Positions 8,452 to 17,054 are shown, counted from the stretch's first letter. The stretch: 30,954 nt of DNA from Candidatus Intricatilinea gracilis (GCA_016702605.1 JADJDQ010000012.1:1-30954), one strand, 5' to 3'. Numbers and translations: made by a program. Notes: a model not told the origin generated them from the letters alone.

Positions 8452-9183
8452 TCAGCCGCGTGCGACCGGGCGGACCGGGTCACGGCACCACTCGCTCCAC
8501 GAGCCCGCGTAGACGAGGTTGCTGGTGAAGGGCCGGTTCAGCGCCCCGGGGATGTGGCCGGCCACGGGGTCCAGCGGCTCGACGTCGCCGCGGTAGCGCT
8601 CGGGGCTGCGCGCATCGACCAGGGTGACGGCACCGAGGCCGCGCTGCAGTTCGTCGGCCGTGATCGTCGCCAGGGCTGGCTGCGCGGCCGGCGGATAGGG
8701 CTCGGCGGCAGCGCTCGGCCGGCACCTCACCGGCCTCCAGGGCGCCGCCCGCATCCACCCAGGCGGGCAGGCCGCCATCGAGCACCGCCACCGACTGGTG
8801 ACCGAGCCAGCGCAGCAGCCACCAGGCCCGCGTTGCGTACATGCCGCCGCTGGCGTCGTACACCACCACCGGCGTGGCCGGCGTGATGCCGAAGGCCGCG
8901 ACGGTGCGCGCCAGGCCTGCGGCATCGGCAGCGGGTGGCGCCCGCCACACAGTGCCGGCGCCGGCGGCATGGCACTGAGGTCACGCTCCAGGTGGACATA
9001 GAGCGCCCCGGGCAGGTGGGCCTGCCGGTAGGCTGACTCGCCCGCCGCGGGCTGCGTGAGGTCAAAACGTGCATCCAGCAGGCAGACGCGGCCGACGCGG
9101 TCAAGCAGCGGCTGCAGTTCGGCCACGCTGATCAGGGGGCTGGGCAGGGTCGCGTTCACGGCAACAGTCACGGCAAGGCTCAT
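8452..9183 (-). CDS. Two-domain sulfurtransferase (rhodanese) lacking the active-site loop
   Basis: Related to thiosulfate/3-mercaptopyruvate sulfurtransferases (SseA type). The N-terminal rhodanese domain is seen in LISVAELQPLLDRVGRVCLL and HLPGALYVHLERDLS. The middle (TPVVVYDASGGMYATRAWWL, LDGGLPAWVDAGG) needs one frame change near 8940 and another near 8700. The C-terminal domain has VTLVDARSPERYRGDVEP and HIPGALNRPF, but FTSNL is followed directly by VYAGSWSEWCRDPVRPVARG. The segment that normally lies between them and holds the catalytic cysteine (CGSGVTA-like loop), about 45-50 residues, is missing. The protein as read (about 243 residues) is short for the family and should be inactive. 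It starts 19 bases after the EamA gene stop and is likely in one operon with it. Confidence 0.8.
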   Translation of the reverse strand: MSLAVTVAVNATLPSPLISVAELQPLLDRVGRVCLLDARFDLTQPAAGESAYRQAHLPGALYVHLERDLSAMPPAPALCGGRHPLPMPQAWRAPSRPSASRRPRRWWCTTPAAACTQRGPGGCCAGSVTSRWRCSMAACPPGWMRAAPWRPVRCRPSAAAEPYPPAAQPALATITADELQRGLGAVTLVDARSPERYRGDVEPLDPVAGHIPGALNRPFTSNLVYAGSWSEWCRDPVRPVARG

Positions 9184-9202
9184 CGGTACAGGGTCGGAAG
9201 GA

Positions 9203-10177
9203 TCAGGGTTCGATGTCGGGCGGCAGGGTTTCGGCCGGGCGCACGCGCGCCTGGTTGCCCTGGCGCAGGCTGGCCGCGGCGATGCCGGCCGCGACGATCA
9301 GCAGGGTGCCGCCCAGCGCGACCAGGTGCACCGGCTCCCCAAACAGCAACACGCCGTAGACGAAGGCAAAGGCGATGCCCAGGTACTGCAGGCTGGCGTT
9401 GACCAGCGGCCGGCCGGTGGCGTAGGCGCGCGTCATCATGAGCTGCGCCGTCGCCAGGCCGCCCACCGCCAGCAGCAGTGCCGCACCGCGCCAGGGTGTG
9501 GTGTGCAGGCCGCCGGTGAACTGCGACAGCACCGCCCCGGCCACCAGCCCGCCCAGCGAGAAATAAAAGACCACCCGGCTTTCGGGCTCGCCCACCCGGC
9601 CCAGCGCGGTGACCTGCAGGTAGGCCATCGCCGACAGCACGCCCGACAGCAGCCCGAGCAGGCCGTGCCAGAGCTGCTGCGCCTCGATGGTCGGGCGCAG
9701 CACCATCGCCACGCCGGCGAAGCCGGCCAGCACCGAGGCCATCAGCCGGCCGTCGATGCGCGATCCCCCGGCCAGGATGCCCCCGCCGATCAGGAACAGC
9801 GCCATCCACACCGACGACATGTAGTTCAGCGTCATCGCCGTGGGCAGCGGCAGGCCCGCGATCGCATAGAACCACAGCGACAGGGCCGACACGCCGACGA
9901 TGGCGCGCCACAGGTGCATGCCCGGCACGCGGGTGCGCAGCGTCTCGCCGCGCGCATGTGCCAGCACGGCCAGCACCAGCACGCCGACCAGGCCGCGGTA
10001 CATCACGATCTCGCCGCTGCCGTAGTGGGCCGAGGCCAGCTTGACGCACACCCCCATGGTGGCGAACAGGAACGCGGCCGCCACCATCAGCGCGCTGGCG
10101 GAGGTGAGCGCGGCCCGCCGCCCGGACCCGCACCCCGCCGACGGGACAGGGCCGGGGGACGGGTCAGGCGAGGTCAT
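9203..10177 (-). CDS. EamA/DMT-family transporter
   Basis: An intact 324-residue inner-membrane protein with about ten hydrophobic helices arranged as two EamA repeats: the first from ALMVAAAFLFATMGVCVKLA, the second from LWHGLLGLLSGVLSAMAYLQ, ending with YGVLLFGEPVHLVALGGTLL. Drug/metabolite transporter family members export or import small metabolites; the substrate cannot be read from sequence. Its ATG overlaps the stop of the upstream Rieske gene by four bases (ATGA at 10174-10177), so the two are translationally coupled. Confidence 0.9.
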   Translation of the reverse strand: MTSPDPSPGPVPSAGCGSGRRAALTSASALMVAAAFLFATMGVCVKLASAHYGSGEIVMYRGLVGVLVLAVLAHARGETLRTRVPGMHLWRAIVGVSALSLWFYAIAGLPLPTAMTLNYMSSVWMALFLIGGGILAGGSRIDGRLMASVLAGFAGVAMVLRPTIEAQQLWHGLLGLLSGVLSAMAYLQVTALGRVGEPESRVVFYFSLGGLVAGAVLSQFTGGLHTTPWRGAALLLAVGGLATAQLMMTRAYATGRPLVNASLQYLGIAFAFVYGVLLFGEPVHLVALGGTLLIVAAGIAAASLRQGNQARVRPAETLPPDIEP

Positions 10178-11303
10178 TCAGGCGCGTGCTCGCCCATGCG
10201 GCGGCGGTACCACTCGTGGAAGTGCTGCATGCCGTCCTCCATCGGGCTCTGATACGGCCCGACCTCGTTGTCGCCACGCGCCAGCAGGGCCTTGCGGCCG
10301 GCATCCATGCGCTCGCCGATCTCGTCGTCCTCAATGCAGGTCTCCATGTAGGCGGCCTGCTGGGCCTCGATGTAGTCACGCTCGCAGGCGGCGATCTCCT
10401 CGGGGTAGTAGAACTCCACCGTGTTGAGCGTCTTCTCCGGGCCGATCGGGTAGACGGTCGACACCGTCAGCACGTTCGGGTACCACTCGACCATCACGTT
10501 CGGGTAGTAGGTCAGCCAGATCGCGCCGTGCCGCGGCACCACCCCGTTCTGGAAGCGCGCCACCTGCTCGTGCCAGCGGCGGTAGACCTCGGAGCCGGGC
10601 CGGCCCAGCGCCTTGCCGATGCCCTGGGCCACGCCCACGGTCTGCACCGAGAACTCGCGGCCCATCTCCCAGCGCAGGTCGTCGCAGGTGACGAAGTTGC
10701 CCAGGCCGGGGTGGAACGGGCCGACGTGATAGTCCTCCAGGTAGACCTCGATGAAGGTCTTCCAGTTGTAGTGGCACTCGTGCTGATGACACGGTCGAAG
10801 ACGTAGCCCTCGAAGCTCAGGTCCGCACGCGGGCCCATGCCGGCCAGGTCGGCCTCGATGTCGCGGCCGTTGTCCTCGAAGACCAACCCGTTCCAGCTGC
10901 GCACCGGGTAGTTGCGCAGGTTCAGGCAGGGGTCCTCGACGGAAGGCGGTGCCCCCAGCAGCTTGCCGTGCAGGTCGTAGGTCCAGCGGTGCAGCGGGCA
11001 CACCACCGAGCCACCCGAGTTGCCGCGGCCCTTGAGGATCACGGCCTGGCGGTGGCGGCAGACGTTGGAGACCAGTTCCACCCCGTTGGCGGTGCGCACC
11101 AGCGCGCGGCCCTCGCCTTCGTGGGCCAGTGCGTGGTAATCGCCGACCTGGGGGACCATCAGCTCGTGCCCCAGGTAGCGCGGACCGGACTGGAAGATGA
11201 GTCGCGCCTCCTGGTCGAAGAGCTGCGGGTCGAAATAGCTCGACACCGGCAGTTGAGTGCGACTTCTTTGCAGCGCGGTCTGCGCAAGGCTCAGGTCGGA
11301 CAT
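10174..11303 (-). CDS. Rieske non-heme iron oxygenase, alpha subunit (one frameshift)
   Basis: The N-terminal Rieske [2Fe-2S] domain shows CRHRQA and CPLHRWTYD (CxH...CxxH). The C-terminal catalytic domain shows HECHYNWKTFIEVYLEDYHV followed by GPFHPG, with the usual Asp/His/His mononuclear iron ligands. A one-base shift near 10790 joins the halves; total length is about 375 residues, normal for the family. The start MSDLSLAQTALQRS at 11303 is chosen because the upstream extension (to 11384) reads unlike the family. Such enzymes hydroxylate or demethylate aromatic or amine substrates with a separate reductase, which is not seen in this window. It is the first gene of a likely operon with the EamA transporter. 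Confidence 0.85.
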
Positions 11304-11613
11304 GATCCCCAGGATCTCCAAAAATGCATGTCGAACCACCACCCGGATCGGCCCGGGCCTGGGCGGAAGGGAAACCGTGTGCAACCGCAGGTTGCGGATC
11401 GAACGTGGCAGCTCACCCGATCACACGGTTGGGCCGGGGTGGGCGGTTGCCCAAGGCGAACTGCGGATTGTAGCCGGCGTCTTCCTGCGGGCCCGGGGGC
11501 GTGCAGTCTGACGCGCCGATGCGGCTGCGCGACGAAGACACTTCGCCCGGCCGGGCAAGCCGGTCGGGTCCGGCCGTTCCCGACGCCTACAATCGAAAGT
11601 TTATCCCCCGCCC
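11304..11613. other. Divergent intergenic region between Rieske gene and xseB
   Basis: About 310 bases with no gene supported. On the right side TACAAT at 11588-11593 is a good -10 box about 20 bases before the xseB ATG, without a clear -35. On the left, GGAG and GGGG near 11308-11316 could serve the Rieske gene start. A 10-base inverted repeat-like element (caaccgcag and ctgcggatt pieces) near 11380-11475 is imperfect. No RNA gene is evident. Confidence 0.45.
11588..11593 (+). promoter_or_regulatory. -10 box of the xseB-ispA-dxs unit
   Basis: TACAAT matches the sigma-70 -10 consensus in five of six positions and lies 20 bases before the xseB start. The -35 region is GC-rich and not recognisable, so the call rests on the -10 hexamer and its position. 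Confidence 0.5.
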
Positions 11614-11868
11614 ATGTCGAAGCGCGCGCCCTCCCCTTCCTCACCCGCCCCGATGGCCGAGCCCGCCAGCTACGAGGCTGCCCTGGCCGAACTGGACCGC
11701 CTGGTCCAGGCGATGGAAAGCGCCCAGCTGCCGCTCGACCAGTTGCTGGACAGCTACCGGCGCGGCGCCGAGCTGCTGGGCTGGTGCCGCGGCCGCCTCG
11801 ACGCGGTGGAGCAGCAGGTCAAGGTGCTGGAGAGTGGTCAGCTCCAGGCCTGGAGCGACGCGGCATGA
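11614..11868 (+). CDS. xseB: Exodeoxyribonuclease VII small subunit
   Basis: An intact 84-residue protein. The family core is SYEAALAELDRLVQAMESAQ then LPLDQLLDSYRRGAELLGWC and LDAVEQQVKVLE, two helices that pack on the large subunit XseA. Exonuclease VII degrades single-stranded DNA from both ends in the cytoplasm. The gene lies directly before ispA and dxs, the standard order in many Betaproteobacteria and in E. coli. The ATG at 11614 leaves a short Ser/Pro-rich tail before the conserved core. Confidence 0.95.
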   Translation: MSKRAPSPSSPAPMAEPASYEAALAELDRLVQAMESAQLPLDQLLDSYRRGAELLGWCRGRLDAVEQQVKVLESGQLQAWSDAA

Positions 11869-11923
11869 GCAGGCTGATGCCCCGGTGGCCCGCATCGCCG
11901 CGCCCTTCGCAAGGAATCCCGTC

Positions 11924-12598
11924 ATGACACGATTGGCATTCGATGCCTGGGCTGGCGAGCAATCTCGCGCCCGCGTCGAGGCCCAGCTCGACACACTCGT
12001 ACCTGGCCGACGCCCCGGCCGGCCTGGGCGATGCGATGCGCTATGGCGTGCTCGACGGCGGCAAACGCCTGCGCCCGCTGCTGGTGCTCTCGCCGCCGCC
12101 CAGGCGGTACAGGGTGAATGTGCGATCGCCCTGCGCGCGGCCTGCGCGGTCGAGCTGATCCACGCCTACTCGCTGATCCACGACGACATGCCCTGCATGG
12201 ACAACGACGTGCTGCGCCGCGGCAAGCCGACGGTGCATGTGCAGTACGGCGAGGCCCGCGCGATGCTGGCCGGCGACGCGATGCAGGCCCTGGCCTTCGA
12301 GGTGCTGACGCCGTCCGACACCCCTGCCGACGACCTGGCCGCCCTCGCGCTGCAGGCCCGTCAGGTGGTCGACGACATCCTCGACGTCACCCAGGCCTCC
12401 GACGTGCTCGGCAAGACCGCCGGCAAGGACGCCGACCAGAACAAGCCCACCTACGTCTCCTGCTCTGGCCTGGAGGGCGCCCGCACCCGCGCCGCGGAAC
12501 TGCACGGGCGCGCGCGCGCCGCACTGGAAGCCAGCGGCGTCCCCGACCAGCGCTGGCTGGCGATGCTGACCGACCGTGTGGTCGACCGCGAATCCTGA
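11924..12598 (+). CDS. ispA: Polyprenyl (farnesyl) diphosphate synthase, internally shortened and frameshifted
   Basis: IspA condenses IPP and DMAPP to geranyl and farnesyl diphosphate in the cytoplasm. The start MTRLAFDAWAGEQSRARVEA has an AAGGAAT site before it. Visible blocks are GDAMRYGVLDGGKRLRPLLV (after a shift near 11997), the first Asp-rich motif in SLIHDDMPCMDNDVLRRG, MLAGDAMQALAFEVL, the second Asp-rich motif QVVDDILDVTQ, and LGKTAGKDADQNKPTYVS. A second shift lies near 12095. Between LAALALQA and RQVVDD, near 12355, about 75 residues usual for the family are missing in frame, including the GGQAxDL region and the LKTG loop. The encoded protein of about 224 residues would lack parts of the active site. 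Either the assembly has collapsed here or another prenyl synthase covers the function. Confidence 0.85.
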   Translation: MTRLAFDAWAGEQSRARVEAQLDTLVPGRRPGRPGRCDALWRARRRQTPAPAAGALAAAQAVQGECAIALRAACAVELIHAYSLIHDDMPCMDNDVLRRGKPTVHVQYGEARAMLAGDAMQALAFEVLTPSDTPADDLAALALQARQVVDDILDVTQASDVLGKTAGKDADQNKPTYVSCSGLEGARTRAAELHGRARAALEASGVPDQRWLAMLTDRVVDRES

Positions 12599-12656
12599 GC
12601 CACGCACCGCCCTGACGCCGGCCCGTGCGCCGCCTCCCGATGGAACCCCTCCTGCG

Positions 12657-14591
12657 ATGAACACCTCCTCCGCCCACCCGCTGCTCTCCCGCATCGACAG
12701 CCCGGCCGACGTGCGGCGGCTCTCGCGCGCGCGGAGCTCAAGCAGCTGGCCGTCGAGCTGCGCGAGTTCCTGCTGCAGAGCGTGTCGCGCACCGGCGGCC
12801 ACCTGTCGTCCAACCTCGGCACGGTGGAGCTGACTGTCGCGCTGCACCACGTCTTCCACACCCCCGAGGACCGGCTGGTGGGACGTGGGTCACCAGACCT
12901 ACCCGCACAAGATCCTCACCGGCCGGCGCGACCGCATGCACACGCTGCGCCAACTGGAGGGCTTGTCGGGCTTCCCGCGCCGGGCCGAGAGTGAGTACGA
13001 CACCTTCGGCACCGGGCACTCGTCCACCCTCGATCTCCGCCGCGCTCGGCATGGCGATGGCCGCCCAGCTCAGCGGGCGAGAAGCGCCGTGCCGTGGCCA
13101 TCATCGGCGACGGTGCGATGACCGCCGGCATGGCCTTCGAGGCACTGAACAACGCCGGCATGCCGCACGCCGGCAAGGTGCCCAACCTGCTGGTGATCCT
13201 GAACGACAACGACATGTCGATCAGCCCGCCGGTGGGCGCGCTCAACAAGTACCTGGCCCGGCTGATGAGCGGCAAGTTCTACGCCGCCGCCCGCGAGGGC
13301 GCCAAGAACGTGCTGAAGAACGCGCCGCCGCTGTTCGAGCTGGCGCGCCGCTTCGAGGAACATGCCAAGGGCATGGTCGTGCCCGGCACGATCTTCGAGG
13401 AGCTGGGCTTCAACTACGTCGGCCCGATCGACGGCCACGACCTTGATGCGCTGATCCCGACGCTGGAGAACCTGCGCGACAAGTCCGGCGCGCAGTTCCT
13501 GCACGTGGTCACCCGCAAGGGCTACGGCTACAAGCTGGCCGAGGCCGACCCGATCTCCTACCACGGCCCCGGCAAGTTCGACCCCCGCATCGGCCTGGTC
13601 AAGCCCGCCACGCCGCCCAAGCCCACCTTCACGCAGGTCTTCGGCCAGTGGCTGTGCGACATGGCCGAGGCCGACCCGAAGCTGGTCGGCATCACCCCGG
13701 CCATGCGTGAAGGCTCGGGCATGGTGGAGTTCCACCGACGCTTCCCGGACCGCTACCACGACGTGGGCATCGCCGAGCAGCACGCGGTCACCTTCGCCGC
13801 CGGCCTGGCCTGCGAGGGCCCCTGCCGGTGGTGGCGATCTACTCCACCTTCCTGCAGCGCGCCTACGACCAGCTGATCCACGACGTGGCGCTGCAGAATC
13901 TGCCGGTGGTGTTCGCCCTGGACCGCGCCGGCCTGGTCGGTGCCGATGGGGCCACCCATGCGGGCGCCTACGACATCGCCTACCTGCGCTGCATCCCGAA
14001 CGTCGCGCTGATCGCCCCGGCCGACGAGCCGGAGCTGCGCCGCGCCCTGACCAGCGCCCACCACCACGGCTCGCCGGTGGCGGTGCGCTACCCACGCGGC
14101 AGCGGCGCCGGCCTGGCGGTCGGCAGCGAGCTGGACGAGCTGCCCTGGGGCCAGGGCGAGGTCCGCCGCGACACCGCCGCCGCACCCGGCAGCGGCCGGC
14201 GCATCGCCATCCTGGCCTTCGGCAGTCTGCTCTACCCGGCACTCGAAGCCGCCGAGCGCTGGACGCCAGCGTGGCCAACATGCGCTTCATCAAGCCGCTC
14301 GACACAGCCCTGGTCGAGCGCCTGGGCCGCAGCCACGACGCGCTGGTGACGGTGGAGGAAGGCTGCCTGGCGGGCGGCGCCGGCTCGGCCGTGCTGGAGG
14401 CCCTGCAGGCAGCGGGCATCAAGGTGCCCGTGCTCAACCTGGGGCTGCCCGACCGCTACATCGAGCACGGCGACCCGGCGCTGCTGCTGGCGCAGTGCGG
14501 GCTGGATGCCACGGGCATCGAGGCCTCGATGCGCCAGCGCTTTGCCGGCATCCTCGGCAGCGGCCACCTGCGCCCGGTCGTGAACGGCTGA
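12657..14591 (+). CDS. dxs: 1-deoxy-D-xylulose-5-phosphate synthase (several frameshifts)
   Basis: Dxs makes DXP from pyruvate and glyceraldehyde-3-phosphate using thiamine diphosphate, the entry step of the MEP isoprenoid pathway. The protein begins MNTSSAHPLLSRIDSPADVR. Family blocks are SRTGGHLSSNLGTVELTVAL, GHQTYPHKILTGRRD, the ThDP-binding AIIGDGAMTAGMAFEALNNA and VILNDNDMSISPPVG, then EQHAVTFAAGLA, THAGAYDIAYLRCIPN and the C-terminal VTVEEGCLAGGAGSAVLEAL. Frame changes occur near 12733 (extra CG), 12890 (lost TG), 13033 (extra C), 13080 (extra G), 13822 and 14262 (lost C). Domain content and length (about 640 residues) are complete once these are corrected, so this is very likely a working gene with sequence errors. 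Confidence 0.93.
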
Positions 14592-14640
14592 TCGACTGAA
14601 CGGCCGGTCGACCGATCGACTGGTCAACTGGTCAACGGCT
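14592..14640. repeat. Short imperfect tandem repeats after dxs
   Basis: Just past the dxs stop, short overlapping units recur (GATCGACTG, GTCGACCGATCGACTGG, then TGGTCAACTGGTCAACGG). They could form a weak hairpin but have no T-run, so a Rho-independent terminator is not supported. Confidence 0.4.
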
Positions 14641-14706
14641 GCGCGCAGCGGGCTGACCCGCCCGATCGGCGGCTACCTGCGCAGGTCGCGCACCCGCTTC
14701 CCCCGG

Positions 14707-15134
14707 TCAGTGGGGCCGGCGCACCAGGAAGCGCTGCACCGAGCGGCACACCACCGTCGGCGCCGCGCTCTTGGCCACCAGCAGGTCGGCGTCGATGTCG
14801 GCCTGGAGCAGCTGGGCCACCTGCTCCGGGCGGTCCAGCAACACCACCACGGGCGTGTCGACTATGCAAGGCGCAGACCCTGCGTGACCCGCGACAACCG
14901 CGGCAGCCCGCACCAGGCCAGATCGACGAAGACCATGTCGGCCGTGCACGCCTGCGCCAGGGCGATGTCCTCGCGCGCGCCGTCAACCTCGGCGTCGGCG
15001 TCGGCGGAACGGGGATCCAGCCGCGCCGGCAGCCGCGTGGCCCGCTGCATCGTCACCTCGCCCCCCAGGCTGGACAGGGTGGCACGCAGGCCGGCGAGGA
15101 GGGGCAGGTGGTCGCTCAAGAGGACGGCTTGCAT
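14707..15134 (-). CDS. Stand-alone receiver-like (CheY-fold) protein (one frameshift)
   Basis: The start MQAVLLSDHLPLLAGLRATL resembles the first strand and helix of response-regulator receivers. ADMVFVDLAWCGLPRLSR holds the likely phospho-acceptor Asp on strand 3. After a shift near 14870, DTPVVVLLDRPEQVAQLLQA and ADLLVAKSAAPTVV supply strand 4 and the conserved Lys on strand 5. The chain ends VQRFLVRRPH, leaving about 140 residues and no output domain. The acidic pair at the end of strand 1 is SDH rather than DD. It is divergent from the methyltransferase gene, with an FNR-type box between them. Partner and function are unknown. Confidence 0.6.
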
Positions 15135-15242
15135 GGCAGGTGGTGGGTCGTGTGGTGGACGCAGGGATGCTAGTGACATCCGGACACAACCGGACTCCCC
15201 CCAAAGGGGGAAGCCCGCCTCCGCCACGCGGCCGCCCCGGCC

Positions 15243-15256
15243 TTGAACCAGTTCAA
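15243..15256 (+). promoter_or_regulatory. FNR/Dnr/NnrR-type box upstream of the methyltransferase gene
   Basis: TTGAACCAGTTCAA matches TTGA-N6-TCAA and is extended to CCTTGAACC..GTTCAAGG. The norC box has the same flanks. In denitrifiers this element is bound by FNR, Dnr or NnrR. It lies about 40 bases before the first candidate start of the methyltransferase and could also act on the divergent receiver gene. Confidence 0.65.
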
Positions 15257-15290
15257 GGACGCCCGGCCCCACGAGGCCGACGATGTGGCC

Positions 15291-16183
15291 ATGAACATGC
15301 TGGATGACCGCTCACGCCTGCGCCCCGCCGCGGACGCCGCGCCCCAGGCCCCTGGTTTCCTGTGAGCCTGGTCGGCGCCGGGCCCGGCGACCCGGAACTG
15401 CTCACCCTCAAGGCCGCCCGCCTGCTCGGCAGCGCCCGGTTGCTGCTCACGACCACCTGGTCTCGCGCGAGGTGCTGCGGCTGGTGCCCGACGATGCCGA
15501 CCTGATCTACGTCGGCAAGGCAGGCTGGGCAGCACACGCTGGGGCAGGAGGCGATCGTCGAGCTGATGCTGCGGCTGGCGCGCAGCGGCCGCAGCCTGGT
15601 GCGGCTCAGGGGGCGACCCGTACATCTTCGGCGGGCGGGTGAAGCGCTCGCACTGGCCGCAGCGGGCATCCCCTTCGAGGTCGTGCCCGGCATCAGCGCG
15701 GCGCAGGGCGCCGCAGCGGCCGCCGGCATCCCGCTGACGCACCGCGACCACGCCACCGCGGTGACCTACGTGACCGGCCATGGCCGCGCCGACCGCTGCC
15801 ACGCCCCGGCCCCCGGCGATGACCCGGACGCCCCGGACGTGGACTGGGCCGCCCTGGCCCGCCCGCACCAGACGCTGGTGATCTACATGGGCCTGGGCCG
15901 GCTGCCGCAGATCAGCGCCCAGCTGATCGCCCATGGCATGCCGATGGACACGCCGGCCGCCTTGGTCGAACGCGCCTCGCTGCCCGACCAGCGCTGCGTC
16001 GTCGGCAGCCTGCGTGACCTGCCGGCCCTGGCCGTGGCCGAGGGCGTCAAGGCCCCGGCGCTGATCCTGGTGGGCACGGTGGTCGGCTTGCAGGCGCAGC
16101 TCCATCCGGCCCGCGCGGCGGTCCTGTGCGGCACAGCCACCGCGGGTACCACCGTGACCTTCACCGAGCCGCGCGCCCGCTGA
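15291..16183 (+). CDS. cobA: Uroporphyrinogen-III C-methyltransferase (cobA or nirE; several frameshifts)
   Basis: SUMT methylates uroporphyrinogen III at C2 and C7 using SAM to give precorrin-2, a precursor of siroheme, cobalamin and heme d1. Family motifs appear in order: VSLVGAGPGDPELLTLKAAR, DHLVSREVLRLVP, IYVGKAG, LVRLRG then DPYIFG, IPFEVVPGISAAQGAAAAAG, IPLTHRDHATAVTYVTGHG and LVIYMGLGRLPQIS. Frame changes near 15360, 15450, 15525 and 15615 break the N-terminal half; the second half is one frame to the stop at 16183. The start is uncertain (ATG 15291, 15297, or GTG 15362). Its place beside the nor genes and its FNR-type box suggest it may be NirE, serving heme d1 for a cd1 nitrite reductase, but no other nir gene is seen in this window. 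Confidence 0.85.
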
Positions 16184-16530
16184 ACCACCACCGCTTGGCT
16201 GGATCGGCATCCTGGCACCCGGCCCGGTTGCTGGGGGTGCACCGCACCGCCTGTTGTTCGCGCTGGTGCCCTGGCCCGGGTGAGCACCGCCCTGTGGTGG
16301 GCGGCGGTCTCGGTGCCGACCGTGCTCGACCACGCCCCGCCCTGGTCCGTCGCCCCGGCGGGCGCCCACGCGCGGTTGCTGGCGCTGGGCTCCATGCCGG
16401 CCGTCATCGCCCATCCTGTTCACCGCCAGACCGAAGTGACTGCCAGGCGAAGCGGTCTCGCTGGGCCTGATCGCCGTTGCGCGGATGGTTCATCCAGGCC
16501 GATTGCTGGCCGCCGCGGCGCGAACGCCCG
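16184..16530 (+). pseudogene. Decayed stretch, possibly an nnrS remnant
   Basis: No intact frame fits this 350-base stretch. Pieces in different frames (HPARLLGVHRT, VSTALWWAAVSVPTVLDHAP, GAHARLLALGSMPAVIA) recall the C-terminal membrane region of NnrS, a heme-copper membrane protein often found with nor genes. The match is by eye over short segments and NnrS would be far longer (about 400 residues), so only a fragment could be present. The end of the stretch leads into the norC promoter. Confidence 0.3.
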
Positions 16531-16535
16531 GATCC

Positions 16536-16549
16536 TTGAACCGCTTCAA
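16536..16549 (+). promoter_or_regulatory. FNR/Dnr/NnrR-type box upstream of norC
   Basis: TTGAACCGCTTCAA matches TTGA-N6-TCAA with the same CC/GG flanks as the box at 15243. A TAGCCT hexamer at 16572-16577 lies at class II spacing, and norC starts 57 bases past the box. Transcription of norC in response to NO and low oxygen is inferred. Confidence 0.75.
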
Positions 16550-16605
16550 GGAAAAGGACATCCCTCATCCCTAGCCTACGCGAACCACGATCCGAGGAGG
16601 CCTTC

Positions 16606-17039
16606 ATGAGCCAAAGTCAGAGCGGGTTCACCAAGCAAATGGCCCGCAACATTTTCTACGGCGGCACAGTGTTCTTCGCACTGCTGTTCGTAGCCCTGGT
16701 GTTTCACACCGAACAGCAGATCCCCCAGCGATCCAATGCGCAAGCGATCACCCCCGCGGTGGTGGCCGGCAAGAAGATATGGGAGACCCGCAACTGCATC
16801 GGCTGCCACACGCTGCTGGGCGAGGGGGCGTACTTCGCACCCGAGCTGGGCAACGTCTACAAGCGCCGCGGCGGTGACTTCATCAAGGCCGGATGAAGGC
16901 CCAGCCCATGGGCGCGCCGCATCGCCGCCAGATGCCGCAGTTCAACCTCGATGAGCAGCAGCTCAGCGACCTGGTTCGAGATTCTCGGTGGACCGGCGAG
17001 ATCAACACTGAAAAGTGGGCTCCCAATATCGAAGGTTGA
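16606..17039 (+). CDS. norC: Nitric oxide reductase cytochrome c subunit (frameshifts)
   Basis: NorC is the membrane-anchored c-type cytochrome that passes electrons to NorB. The start MSQSQSGFTKQMARNIFYGG has a GAGGAGGCC site. One membrane helix follows (residues about 15-33), then the heme c motif CIGCH within WETRNCIGCHTLLGEGAYFA, with GEGAYFAPELGNVY typical of NorC. A one-base change near 16892 joins to MKAQPMGAPHRRQMPQFNLD and the ending RWTGEINTEKWAPNIEG. A pair of compensating indels near 16980 locally changes LVEILRW to LVRDSRW. Total length is about 145 residues, normal for NorC. norB follows 15 bases later. Confidence 0.93.
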
Positions 17040-17054
17040 GCGAGGAGAACTCAG

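Noticed and set aside
12657..14591. dxs as a pseudogene
   Set aside because: All domains and length are complete after small homopolymer or dinucleotide corrections, and the gene is normally essential; sequence error is more likely.
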